Below are positions 1-6,937 of a stretch of DNA of 64,000 bases, in pieces. The stretch covers positions 1 to 64,000 of the forward strand of contig UQKY01000004.1 of the NCBI GenBank assembly GCA_900541785.1, in the 5' to 3' direction. Below the pieces are notes generated by a model. That model worked only from the letters and a program-made list of their open reading frames with translations, was not told where the DNA came from and did not search any database. Source of the DNA: an uncultured Collinsella sp. Lineage in GTDB: Bacteria; Actinomycetota; Coriobacteriia; Coriobacteriales; Coriobacteriaceae. Position 1 is the stretch's first letter, and every line of letters begins with the position of its first letter. The translations under genes and the position numbers were made by a program.

Positions 1-827
1 CCGCCGCGATCGCCACCGCGACCGCCACGGTCGTTACCACGGTTGCCACCGAAGCCGCCACGGTTGCCGCCGCGGTCACCATAGCCACCACGGTTGCCGC
101 CGAAGCCGCCGCGACCGCCACGGTCGCCGCCACGGTCACCAAAGCCGCCGCGGCCACCGCGATCGCCACCGCGACCGCCGCGGTCGCCGCCACGGCCACC
201 ACGGTCGTCACGGCCGCCGCGAGGACCACGGTCCTCGTCCAGACCCATGGCGACGAGCGGAGCGATAACCTTATCAAGGGCAGCCATCAGCTCGGTGGCC
301 TCCTCGTAAGAAAGCTCGGGCAGGAGTTTCTCCTTCTTGTTGGCAAGCTCGACCAGGCCCTCAGCGGCATCCTCGGCAGCGAAGACGACGATCTTGCGCA
401 TATCGCCCTCGGCGTCGTCGATGCGGCCGACCAGATCGGCAGCCTCGGCCTCGGCCATCAGGCCGTCGAGCTCACGGAGGCGCATGCCCAACAGGTCGGA
501 CATTTCCTTCTGCTCCATCTTGGGCTTGAGGTCAAGAAGCTTGATGGCGCGCTCGATGTTCGCCATGCGCTCGGCCTTGGCCTCCTCCTCCTTGGAAATA
601 GCAAAGCGACGGCTACGCAGCAGGCGGGCGGCCTTCTGCATCTTGTCCATCAGCTCTTCGTCATCGTAATCAACGGCGGCCTCGACAACCTCGGCCTCCT
701 CCTCGGCGGAAACCTCGTCAGCAGCCTCAACCTCGGCAGCTTCGGTCTCCACGGTCTCGACTGCCTCGACCTCGGCAGCCATGGTCTCGTTCTCGGTCTC
801 GTTCATGATCTCTTCGTTCTCGGACAT
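1..827 (-). CDS. MarR-like winged-helix protein with RGG-repeat tail (3' end outside window)
   Basis: The reading frame runs from an ATG at 827 (RBS AAGAAGGAG just upstream) and stays open to the window edge, so 275 codons are visible and the C terminus is missing. Residues 1-55 are very acidic. Residues about 60-190 resemble a MarR winged helix: an EQKEMSDLLGMR recognition-helix region, a wing-like GRIDDAEGDMRKIVVF strand and a late LPELSYEEATELMAALDKV helix typical of MarR dimerisation. From about residue 200 the protein becomes a low-complexity tail of RGG, GGDRGG and GGFGGNRGG repeats, at least 75 residues long. RGG tails are known in RNA-binding proteins such as DEAD-box helicases. A DNA- and RNA-binding regulator is therefore an inference. 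The MarR assignment is by pattern only. Confidence 0.7.
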   Translation of the reverse strand, partial: MSENEEIMNETENETMAAEVEAVETVETEAAEVEAADEVSAEEEAEVVEAAVDYDDEELMDKMQKAARLLRSRRFAISKEEEAKAERMANIERAIKLLDLKPKMEQKEMSDLLGMRLRELDGLMAEAEAADLVGRIDDAEGDMRKIVVFAAEDAAEGLVELANKKEKLLPELSYEEATELMAALDKVIAPLVAMGLDEDRGPRGGRDDRGGRGGDRGGRGGDRGGRGGFGDRGGDRGGRGGFGGNRGGYGDRGGNRGGFGGNRGNDRGGRGGDRG

Positions 828-979
828 GAGACTCCTTCTTGGCCCTCTCGGGCATCATCGCCCCATTCGCGGGGCCCGTCGCGCACTCTTTGCGCTTTAA
901 ACATTCATGCCTCTCGGCAAAACGTCCATTAGTTTATGGTGTCGCCATCCAATCTAGCTGCAGAATCTATGTGCACACA

Positions 980-2392
980 TTAATGCGACATGTGCGACTC
1001 GCGACGAGCGTACACCAGCGACGCCACAAACCCGACCACGGCAATTACAGCCGCCACGCGCACGGCAGCTGCAAATCCAATCGCCTGGGCAACGTCGGTC
1101 GCAGCGCCAGCCGCGCCAGCAGTCGCCGCAGAACTCGAGAGCAGGCCGATAAACAGCGACGGGCCAAACGATGCGGCAATCATGTTCCACGTGTTGAGCA
1201 ATGCCGTTCCGTGAGGATGCTCAGCGGCAGGCAGCGTCTCCAAGCCGGCCGTTTGCGAGGGGCTCAGCACCAGGCCGACTCCGGCATACACCACAACGGT
1301 CAGCACCACGACAACGCCGATGTTCATGCTTGCCGCCGTCATCGAGATGGCAGTCTGCCCCACGGCAATCAGGGCAAAGCCGACCGGCAGCAGCGGCCAT
1401 GCGCCACGGGCATCCATCACGCGTCCGCCCACAATCGAGGTCACGGCATTGCAGGCAATCGCCGGCAAAATGAGCAGGCCCGCAACAAGTGCGGTCATGC
1501 CGTATGCGCCCTCAAAATAGAGCGGCAACAATACGCTCATCGAAAACGTCGTCATCATCGACACCACCACAAGCAGGCACGCAGGCCAAAAACGAACGCT
1601 CGCCATGGGGCGCACGTTAAGCACCGGATGCTCGAGCTTGAGCTGGCGGGCCGCAAACAGGCCGAGCAGCACCATGGCGGCGAAGAGCGTCACGATACCG
1701 GCAATCAGATTGGTCGAGAACTCGCCTACGGAATACACAAATGCCGTAATGCCGGCGGCGAGCAAAACAACCGACAGAATATCAAGCGTGGTGTTCGAGC
1801 GCTCTCCGACATTCTGAACAAGCTTAACGCCCGCCGCAGCGACCACAATGCCGCCCACCAGCGGCACTACGAACACCGCCCTCCAGCCAAACAACGTGCA
1901 CATAAGACCGCTGATTACGGGTCCAAACGCCGGCCCTAGCGTAATGCAGGCACCGCCCAGGCTCAGATACAGACCGAGCTTCTCGCGCGGGGCGCAAGAC
2001 AGCACCACGTTCATCATGAGCGGAAACAAGATGCCCGACCCCGCAGCCTGCAAAATACGACTTGGCAGCAAAACGCTAAACGACGGAGCGATCAGACACA
2101 GGACTTCGCCGGCGACCATACATCCGCATGCGAAAAACAACAGCCTGCGCGTCGAGAAACGACCGGACAGAAAGGCCATGATGGCCGTAAAGATCGACGT
2201 CACGATCATGTAACCCGAAACGAGCCACTGCGCCGTGGTGGCACTCACCGAAAAGGCCGCCATAATGTCGTGCAACGCCACGTTAATGATGTTCTCGTTA
2301 AACGCGGCAACAAAGGCTGCAACATACATTACGACGAGAATCGCCGAGGCCGTCGACGGTGATTGAGTTTGCTTTTGGGATTTGGTCCCCAT
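980..2392 (-). CDS. MFS multidrug-type exporter (DHA2/EmrB-QacA-like)
   Basis: A 470-residue, strongly hydrophobic protein with about twelve to fourteen membrane helices. It carries an antiporter-type motif (GPAFGPVISG, near residue 150) and an early NIINVAL segment that matches the usual DHA2 motif, although the acidic residue normally preceding it is changed. Such proteins expel drugs or toxic metabolites across the inner membrane by proton exchange. I chose the ATG at 2392 because AGGAAGG lies just upstream; a longer frame reaching 2509 adds 39 residues without homology signs. It faces a divergent deformylase-like gene across about 200 bases. Substrate unknown. Confidence 0.85.
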   Translation of the reverse strand: MGTKSQKQTQSPSTASAILVVMYVAAFVAAFNENIINVALHDIMAAFSVSATTAQWLVSGYMIVTSIFTAIMAFLSGRFSTRRLLFFACGCMVAGEVLCLIAPSFSVLLPSRILQAAGSGILFPLMMNVVLSCAPREKLGLYLSLGGACITLGPAFGPVISGLMCTLFGWRAVFVVPLVGGIVVAAAGVKLVQNVGERSNTTLDILSVVLLAAGITAFVYSVGEFSTNLIAGIVTLFAAMVLLGLFAARQLKLEHPVLNVRPMASVRFWPACLLVVVSMMTTFSMSVLLPLYFEGAYGMTALVAGLLILPAIACNAVTSIVGGRVMDARGAWPLLPVGFALIAVGQTAISMTAASMNIGVVVVLTVVVYAGVGLVLSPSQTAGLETLPAAEHPHGTALLNTWNMIAASFGPSLFIGLLSSSAATAGAAGAATDVAQAIGFAAAVRVAAVIAVVGFVASLVYARRESHMSH

Positions 2393-2596
2393 GAAATTCC
2401 TTCCTCTTAGAACGACAATCGCATCGCCCCAGAGGAACGGTCCAGGGCGAAAATGAGCCCTAGACTTACACCAGACGCCGTACACGACGAATCTGGCAAC
2501 ATGGTCCAACGTCGAAAGATTGTAACGCGGACGCGCGGCTTTCCTTCCGCGCTATTATTAAAAGTCCACGAACGCATAAGACATGAGGAGCCCGCC

Positions 2597-3007
2597 ATGA
2601 TTAAGCCCATCATGAAATCCGAGTTCTTTTTACGCCTGCCTTCCGAAGATGCGGGACCCGACGACGCCGTGATCGGGCAAGACCTCCTGGATACGCTCCA
2701 CGAGCATGAGCACGAGTGCGTGGGCCTCGCCGCCAACATGATCGGCGTACGCAAGCGCATCATCTGCGTAAAGGACGGCAACAGGGCGCTGCTCATGTAC
2801 AACCCGCAAATTCTTGAGCAGGTCAATGCCTACCAGACGAGCGAAGGATGTCTTTCGCTCGTCGGCGAGCGTCCCTGCACTCGTTATCGCCGCATTAAGG
2901 TTGAGTATTTGGACGAGAACTTCGTCCACCGCATCAAGAACTTCTCGGGCTACACCGCCGAAATCATCCAGCACGAAATCGACCACTGTTGCGGAATCGT
3001 TATTTAG
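2597..3007 (+). CDS. peptide deformylase-like protein 1
   Basis: A 136-residue protein of the deformylase family, which removes the formyl group from nascent proteins using a metal ion. Motif II (EGCLSL, Cys85) and motif III (QHEIDH, His126, Glu127, His130) are intact, so metal binding and the general base are kept. In motif I (VGLAANMIG) the usual glutamine is Met48. From memory this short ANMIG type recurs in gut Firmicutes and Actinobacteria, so the change may be a subfamily trait. The ATG at 2597 has GAGGAG upstream; an in-frame extension upstream to 2453 is not supported. A second, more altered copy lies at 10477-10896. Confidence 0.85.
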   Translation: MIKPIMKSEFFLRLPSEDAGPDDAVIGQDLLDTLHEHEHECVGLAANMIGVRKRIICVKDGNRALLMYNPQILEQVNAYQTSEGCLSLVGERPCTRYRRIKVEYLDENFVHRIKNFSGYTAEIIQHEIDHCCGIVI

Positions 3008-3085
3008 ACAGCCAACAAAAATAACCAGCTTTGCTCCGTTAAATGCGGATCGTGATAACGATGCCGGTTGAGCACACGACAGCGA

Positions 3086-3185
3086 GCGAGCCGCATTTGC
3101 GCCAAGGTGACGTGAAATGAGAGGGCGCTGACCTTCTGGTCGCGCCCTCGAAATTGAACGTCAGATTGGCGTGAATGCGGCTCGC
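3086..3185. repeat. 100-bp imperfect palindrome between convergent genes
   Basis: Outer arms of 20 bases (3086-3105 and 3166-3185) match at 18 positions, a middle part pairs loosely, and the core GAGGGCGC...GCGCCCTC (3121-3128 with 3142-3149) is perfect. The whole stretch could fold into one long hairpin in either strand. It sits between the convergent deformylase-like and aminotransferase genes, so it could end both transcripts, but no T-run follows. It could also be a dispersed repeat element. Confidence 0.6.
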
Positions 3186-3200
3186 GCAGCGTCAAGCGGT

Positions 3201-3222
3201 CCGCCGTTCGGTAGAACGGCGG
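3201..3222. other. short GC-rich hairpin near end of aminotransferase gene
   Basis: CCGCCGTTC and GAACGGCGG pair perfectly around a GGTA loop. The hairpin lies 7 bases past the aminotransferase stop codon. It lacks a T-tract on either strand, so it may act as an RNA 3'-end stabiliser or a weak terminator. Confidence 0.45.
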
Positions 3223-3228
3223 AACTAA

Positions 3229-4749
3229 TTAGCTCTGGCGGTAATGATCGAAGAAGTCGGCGAGGTCTTCGAGGGACTCTTTGAGTACTTCCATGCGCGG
3301 CAGGTACACGATGCGGAAGTGGTCGGGCTCGGCCCAGTTAAAGCCGCCGCCGCGCGTGATGAGGATCTTCTTCTCGTGCAGCAGGTCAAGGGCAAACTGC
3401 TCGTCATCGGTGATGTTGAACTTCTTAACATCCATCTTGGGGAAGATATAGAACGCCGCGCGCGGCTTGACCACCGAGATGCCATCGATCTTGTTAAGCG
3501 CCTCATACACAAAGTTGCGCTGCTCGTAGACACGGCCGCCAGGACGGATGTAGTCGTTGACGGACTGATGGCCACCGAGTGCCGTCTGAACGATCGATTG
3601 AGCCGGCACGTTGGAGCACAGGCGCATGTTGGAGAGCATGTTGACGCCCATGATGAAGTCGCTCATGCAGCGCTGGTTGCCCGAAAGCACCATCCAGCCA
3701 ATACGGTAGCCCGCGATCATATGCGACTTGGACAGACCGCTAAAGGTAACGCAGGGCAGATCGGGAGCGAGCGAGGCAATGGAGACGTGCTCGTAGCCGT
3801 CCATGCACAGGCGGTCGTAGATCTCATCGGCAAAGATCATGAGCTGGTGCCTGCGCGCAACCTCAACGATGCCCTCGAGCACCTCGCGCGGATAGACGGA
3901 ACCCGTGGGGTTGTTGGGGTTGATGATGACGAGGGCCTTGGTCGCGCTCGTGATCTTGGACTCCATATCCTCCAGGTCGGGATACCAATCCGCCTGCTCA
4001 TCGCACAGATAGTGCACGGGATGACCGCCGGCAAGGGTTGCACACGCCGTCCAGAGCGGATAGTCGGGGCTGGGGATCAGGATCTCGTCGCCATTGTCGA
4101 GCAGCGCGTTCATCGAAAGCTGAATGAGCTCGGACACGCCGTTGCCCGTGTAGATGTGCTCCATCTGAACGTTGGGCAGGCCCTTGATCTGCGAGTACTG
4201 CATAATCGCCTTGCGCGCAGAAAACAGGCCGCGCGAGTTGGAATAGCCTTCGCAGTCGGGTAGCTGCTGGCGCATATCCTTGATGACCTCATCGGGCGTG
4301 CGGAAACCAAAGGGCGCGGGGTTGCCGATGTTGAGCTTGAGAATACGCTCGCCCTCGTCCTCCATACGGGCGGCCTCGTCGACGACGGGACCGCGCACGT
4401 CATACAGGACATTCTCGAGTTTGGTGGATTTAGAAAAAGTACGCATGGTGGTGCTCCTTGGAATTTGAGCCGTGGGACTAGGTTCGGATTTGGCAACGTT
4501 ATGGGACGAGGACGTCTCGCCTTGATCGGCGTCACTGGCGAGCAGCCAGGAAACATCGACCTCCAAAATGCGGGCGAGCAGCTCTGCCACATCGCGCCGC
4601 GGAATCGTCTTGCCACTCACATATTGGCTCATCTGACTCTTGCCGAGTTTTTTGCCGAGCACCTCCGATGCGCGGATTACGTCCGACTGGCGAACGTCGC
4701 GATCGGACATGGTCTGTCGCAGACGATCGCTAAACGTCTCTTGGGCCAC
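3229..4749 (-). CDS. XRE helix-turn-helix / class I aminotransferase fusion
   Basis: A 506-residue protein starting at GTG 4749 behind AGGAGG. Residues 5-65 form an XRE/Cro-like HTH (RQSDVIRASEVLG, SQMSQYVSGKTIP), followed by a polar linker of about 30 residues. Residues about 100-500 are a complete fold-type I PLP aminotransferase of the AlaT/AspB kind, with NPNNPTG, DEIYDRL and the PLP lysine in SGLSKSHMIAGYRIGW (about Lys341). The enzyme part probably interconverts alanine, glutamate and 2-oxoacids. Fusion of PLP enzymes to GntR domains (MocR) is well known; fusion to an XRE domain is different. Four GTTCAATT half-sites lie directly upstream, suggesting autoregulation, possibly sensing a PLP or amino-acid ligand. 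The substrate is inferred from the family. Confidence 0.85.
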   Translation of the reverse strand: MAQETFSDRLRQTMSDRDVRQSDVIRASEVLGKKLGKSQMSQYVSGKTIPRRDVAELLARILEVDVSWLLASDADQGETSSSHNVAKSEPSPTAQIPRSTTMRTFSKSTKLENVLYDVRGPVVDEAARMEDEGERILKLNIGNPAPFGFRTPDEVIKDMRQQLPDCEGYSNSRGLFSARKAIMQYSQIKGLPNVQMEHIYTGNGVSELIQLSMNALLDNGDEILIPSPDYPLWTACATLAGGHPVHYLCDEQADWYPDLEDMESKITSATKALVIINPNNPTGSVYPREVLEGIVEVARRHQLMIFADEIYDRLCMDGYEHVSIASLAPDLPCVTFSGLSKSHMIAGYRIGWMVLSGNQRCMSDFIMGVNMLSNMRLCSNVPAQSIVQTALGGHQSVNDYIRPGGRVYEQRNFVYEALNKIDGISVVKPRAAFYIFPKMDVKKFNITDDEQFALDLLHEKKILITRGGGFNWAEPDHFRIVYLPRMEVLKESLEDLADFFDHYRQS

Positions 4750-4770
4750 AGGAACCTCCTTGCTGGCAAA

Positions 4771-4852
4771 GTTCAATTTATAGAACACGAATTGAACCAA
4801 GGTTCAATTTAGCAAGCAGTATAGCGTGGCGCATTATCTGGAAGTTCAATTT
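4771..4852. promoter_or_regulatory. cluster of GTTCAATT half-sites upstream of XRE-aminotransferase
   Basis: GTTCAATT occurs at 4771, 4802 and 4844, and its complement AATTGAAC at 4790. The copies at 4790-4798 and 4801-4809 form an inverted repeat with 9-base arms. All lie within 105 bases upstream of the GTG start at 4749. This is the expected look of an operator for the HTH domain encoded next to it, but binding is inferred. Confidence 0.65.
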
Positions 4853-4911
4853 CACAAGAAAATGTACCGAACCCCGAGAATCGTCCCGAGGTGGACAACG
4901 GGCACGCGCTT

Positions 4912-5769
4912 TTAGAGATATTCGAGGAAACGAGCCGCCGCGAGCGAAACGTCGGCGGTGCGGTATATGGCGTTGATCTGCCGATGGAGACGTCCCTCGA
5001 GCGGGCGCACGGCGACATCGAACTGGCAGCGGCGCAAGATGAGCGCGGGAAGAATGCTCACGCCCAGGCCGTCCTCGACCATGGCCATAATCGCATAGTC
5101 ATCCCAGGTCGACAGCTTGGAGCGCACCGTCAGCCCCGCCCGACGGAACAGCGGCGTAATCTCGTCATCGGTGCCGCGTTCCAGCAGAATAAACTGCTCG
5201 TTGGTCAAATCGGCAAGGGAAACGACCTCCGCGGTGGCAAGCGAGGAGCCCGCTGGCACCACGGCCATCAGCTCGTCTTGTACCAACGGCCGCGACGCCA
5301 TGCCGGCGCCGCGTGGCTCGCGCGGAATAAAGCCCAGGTCGCAGCGGCCTTCCGCCACCCATTGCTCAATCTCGGAGTAATCGCCCATCAGCAACTCATA
5401 ATCGACGTCCGGATGATCGACGCGAAACCGCGCGATCACCGGCGGCAGTACATGGGTCGCCACACTCGAAAACGTACCGATACAGATCTTGCCACGCATG
5501 AGCCCTCGCATCTCGTCCACGCGTCGCTGCAGACGGCCAAACTCTTCGCATAACGCCTCGACCGCCGGCATGACCTGCCGCCCGTCGGCAGAAAGCACCA
5601 CGCCCTCGCGGCTGCGGTCAAGCACCTTAAAACCCCAGTCTGCCTCAAGGTCGCCCACCATGCGGCTCACGCCCGACTGCGAATAGCTCAGCCGCTCTGC
5701 AGCACGCGTAAAGCTGCCGGCACGCACCGTCTCGAGCAGCACTTGCATCTTTTGGATATTGGTCTCCAC
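4912..5769 (-). CDS. LysR-family transcriptional regulator (divergent to EamA exporter)
   Basis: A 285-residue LysR protein: N-terminal winged HTH (FTRAAERLSYSQSGVSRMV, about residues 19-37) and a periplasmic-binding-like effector domain from about 90. GTG 5769 is chosen because AAAGGTGGAG precedes it at good spacing; an ATG 21 bases upstream has no such site. It is transcribed away from the EamA gene at 5888, and a GTTCAC-N5-GTGAAC palindrome lies between them. The same LysR/EamA layout appears at 45-47 kb, and the two regulators share the DDYxIMAMVExGLGVS stretch, so the pairs look paralogous. The effector is unknown. Confidence 0.85.
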   Translation of the reverse strand: METNIQKMQVLLETVRAGSFTRAAERLSYSQSGVSRMVGDLEADWGFKVLDRSREGVVLSADGRQVMPAVEALCEEFGRLQRRVDEMRGLMRGKICIGTFSSVATHVLPPVIARFRVDHPDVDYELLMGDYSEIEQWVAEGRCDLGFIPREPRGAGMASRPLVQDELMAVVPAGSSLATAEVVSLADLTNEQFILLERGTDDEITPLFRRAGLTVRSKLSTWDDYAIMAMVEDGLGVSILPALILRRCQFDVAVRPLEGRLHRQINAIYRTADVSLAAARFLEYL

Positions 5770-5841
5770 GGCACGTCTCCACCTTTGCATGAGTTTTTGT
5801 CATGTTTGCCATGCATTATATTCGCTTTTCTTCTAAAGCCA

Positions 5842-5858
5842 GTTCACCCATAGTGAAC
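5842..5858. promoter_or_regulatory. probable LysR operator
   Basis: GTTCAC and GTGAAC form a perfect inverted repeat around a 5-base centre and contain a T-N-A style LysR box. It sits in the 118-base gap between the divergent LysR and EamA genes. Confidence 0.5.
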
Positions 5859-5887
5859 ATGCTCGGATATAGAGGGGATGTCAGCGC

Positions 5888-6798
5888 ATGAACAACGGAC
5901 TGTTTACGTACTTAGCAGCATTGCTATTGTTTGGCTCCAACGGCATCATCGCCGCTGCCATCGCGCTGCCGAGCTCCGATATCGTGCTCCTGCGCACGTT
6001 TTTGGGCGCACTCTCGCTTGTCACCATCCTCGCCATCACCCAACGCCATAAGTTGCAGGCGCCATCTCGCCCCCGCGAAGCCGCAGCCCTCCTCCTCTCG
6101 GGAGCCGCGCTGGGCGCCAGCTGGATTTTTCTGTTCCGCGCCTACCAGACGATCGGCGTCGGCGTATCCTCGCTGCTGTACTACTGCGGCCCCATCATCG
6201 TTATGGCCCTCTCCCCGCTCATTTTGGCGAGAAGCTGACCGGCGGTAAAATTACCGGCTTCATAGCCGTCGCCTGCGGCGCCTTCCTCATCGCGGCCCAA
6301 GGTCTGGGCGGCAATATGCCCATCGCGGGCATCGTGTGCGGCATCGCCTCGGCCTTCTGCTACGCGTTGATGGTCATTGCCAGCAAGGGAGCGCCACATA
6401 TCGAAGGTCTCGAGAACTCCACGCTCCAGGTGAGTGCCGCCTTTGTAACCGCGTTGATCCCTACGCTCTTCACGCAAGGTGCCCCCTCGTTCCTCTCCCC
6501 CAGCATTGCCGCCGGCATCGATTGGCGCGCCGTTGCCATGCTCGGCATTGTCAACACCGGACTCGGTTGCCTGCTCTACTTTAGCGCCGTCGCCAAACTG
6601 CCCGTGCAGACCGTCGCCGTCGTCGGCTACCTTGAGCCGCTTTCGGCCGTCGTGTTCTCGGCCGTCCTTTTGGGCGAAACCATAACACCGGTCCGCCTGA
6701 TGGGCGCCGCGTTTATCATCGGCGGCGCGATTTTTTGCGAACTCGCCGGCAAACGCGCAAACACCAAGGCTGGCATCGCCCAGACAGCACGTGCTTAA
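5888..6798 (+). pseudogene. EamA/DMT-family exporter broken by a one-base frameshift
   Basis: The gene starts at ATG 5888 (AGGGGATG upstream) and encodes the first EamA half (five helices) up to GPIIVMALSPLIL, where the frame hits TGA at 6236-6238. In another frame, from about 6226 on, the sequence continues as GEKLTGGKITGFIAVACG and the full second EamA half to the stop at 6796-6798. One missing base in the T or G run at 6222-6227 explains the break; restoring it gives about 303 residues, the normal family length. Either the exporter is inactivated or the base was lost in sequencing. An intact relative is encoded at 46040-46942. Confidence 0.85.
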
Positions 6799-6832
6799 TA
6801 GCCCCTGCTCTGAAATACTACCTGCGTACATG

Positions 6833-6856
6833 AATAATCCCCAGATGGGGATTATT
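6833..6856. other. perfect hairpin between EamA gene and kup
   Basis: AATAATCCCC (6833-6842) and GGGGATTATT (6847-6856) pair perfectly around AGAT. It may terminate EamA transcription or be an operator for kup. No strong T-run follows on the plus strand. Confidence 0.5.
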
Positions 6857-6937
6857 GTCTAAAACACCCCGATGTGCCAAACTGCTCTTATATGTATAAA
6901 GATGGCATAAAGGTCTACTGCTCTTTGCAGAGGCCAG

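Noticed and set aside
1..240. Short repeats resembling a CRISPR or satellite
   Set aside because: They are in-frame RGG-type codons on the minus strand with irregular length, not repeat-spacer units.
94..309. Pro/Arg/Ser-rich plus-strand frame
   Set aside because: It is the antisense of the RGG-repeat tail of the MarR-like gene and has no ribosome site.
839..1939. 366-residue plus-strand frame rich in His/Arg
   Set aside because: Antisense of the MFS exporter, with composition expected from the opposite strand of a GC-rich gene.
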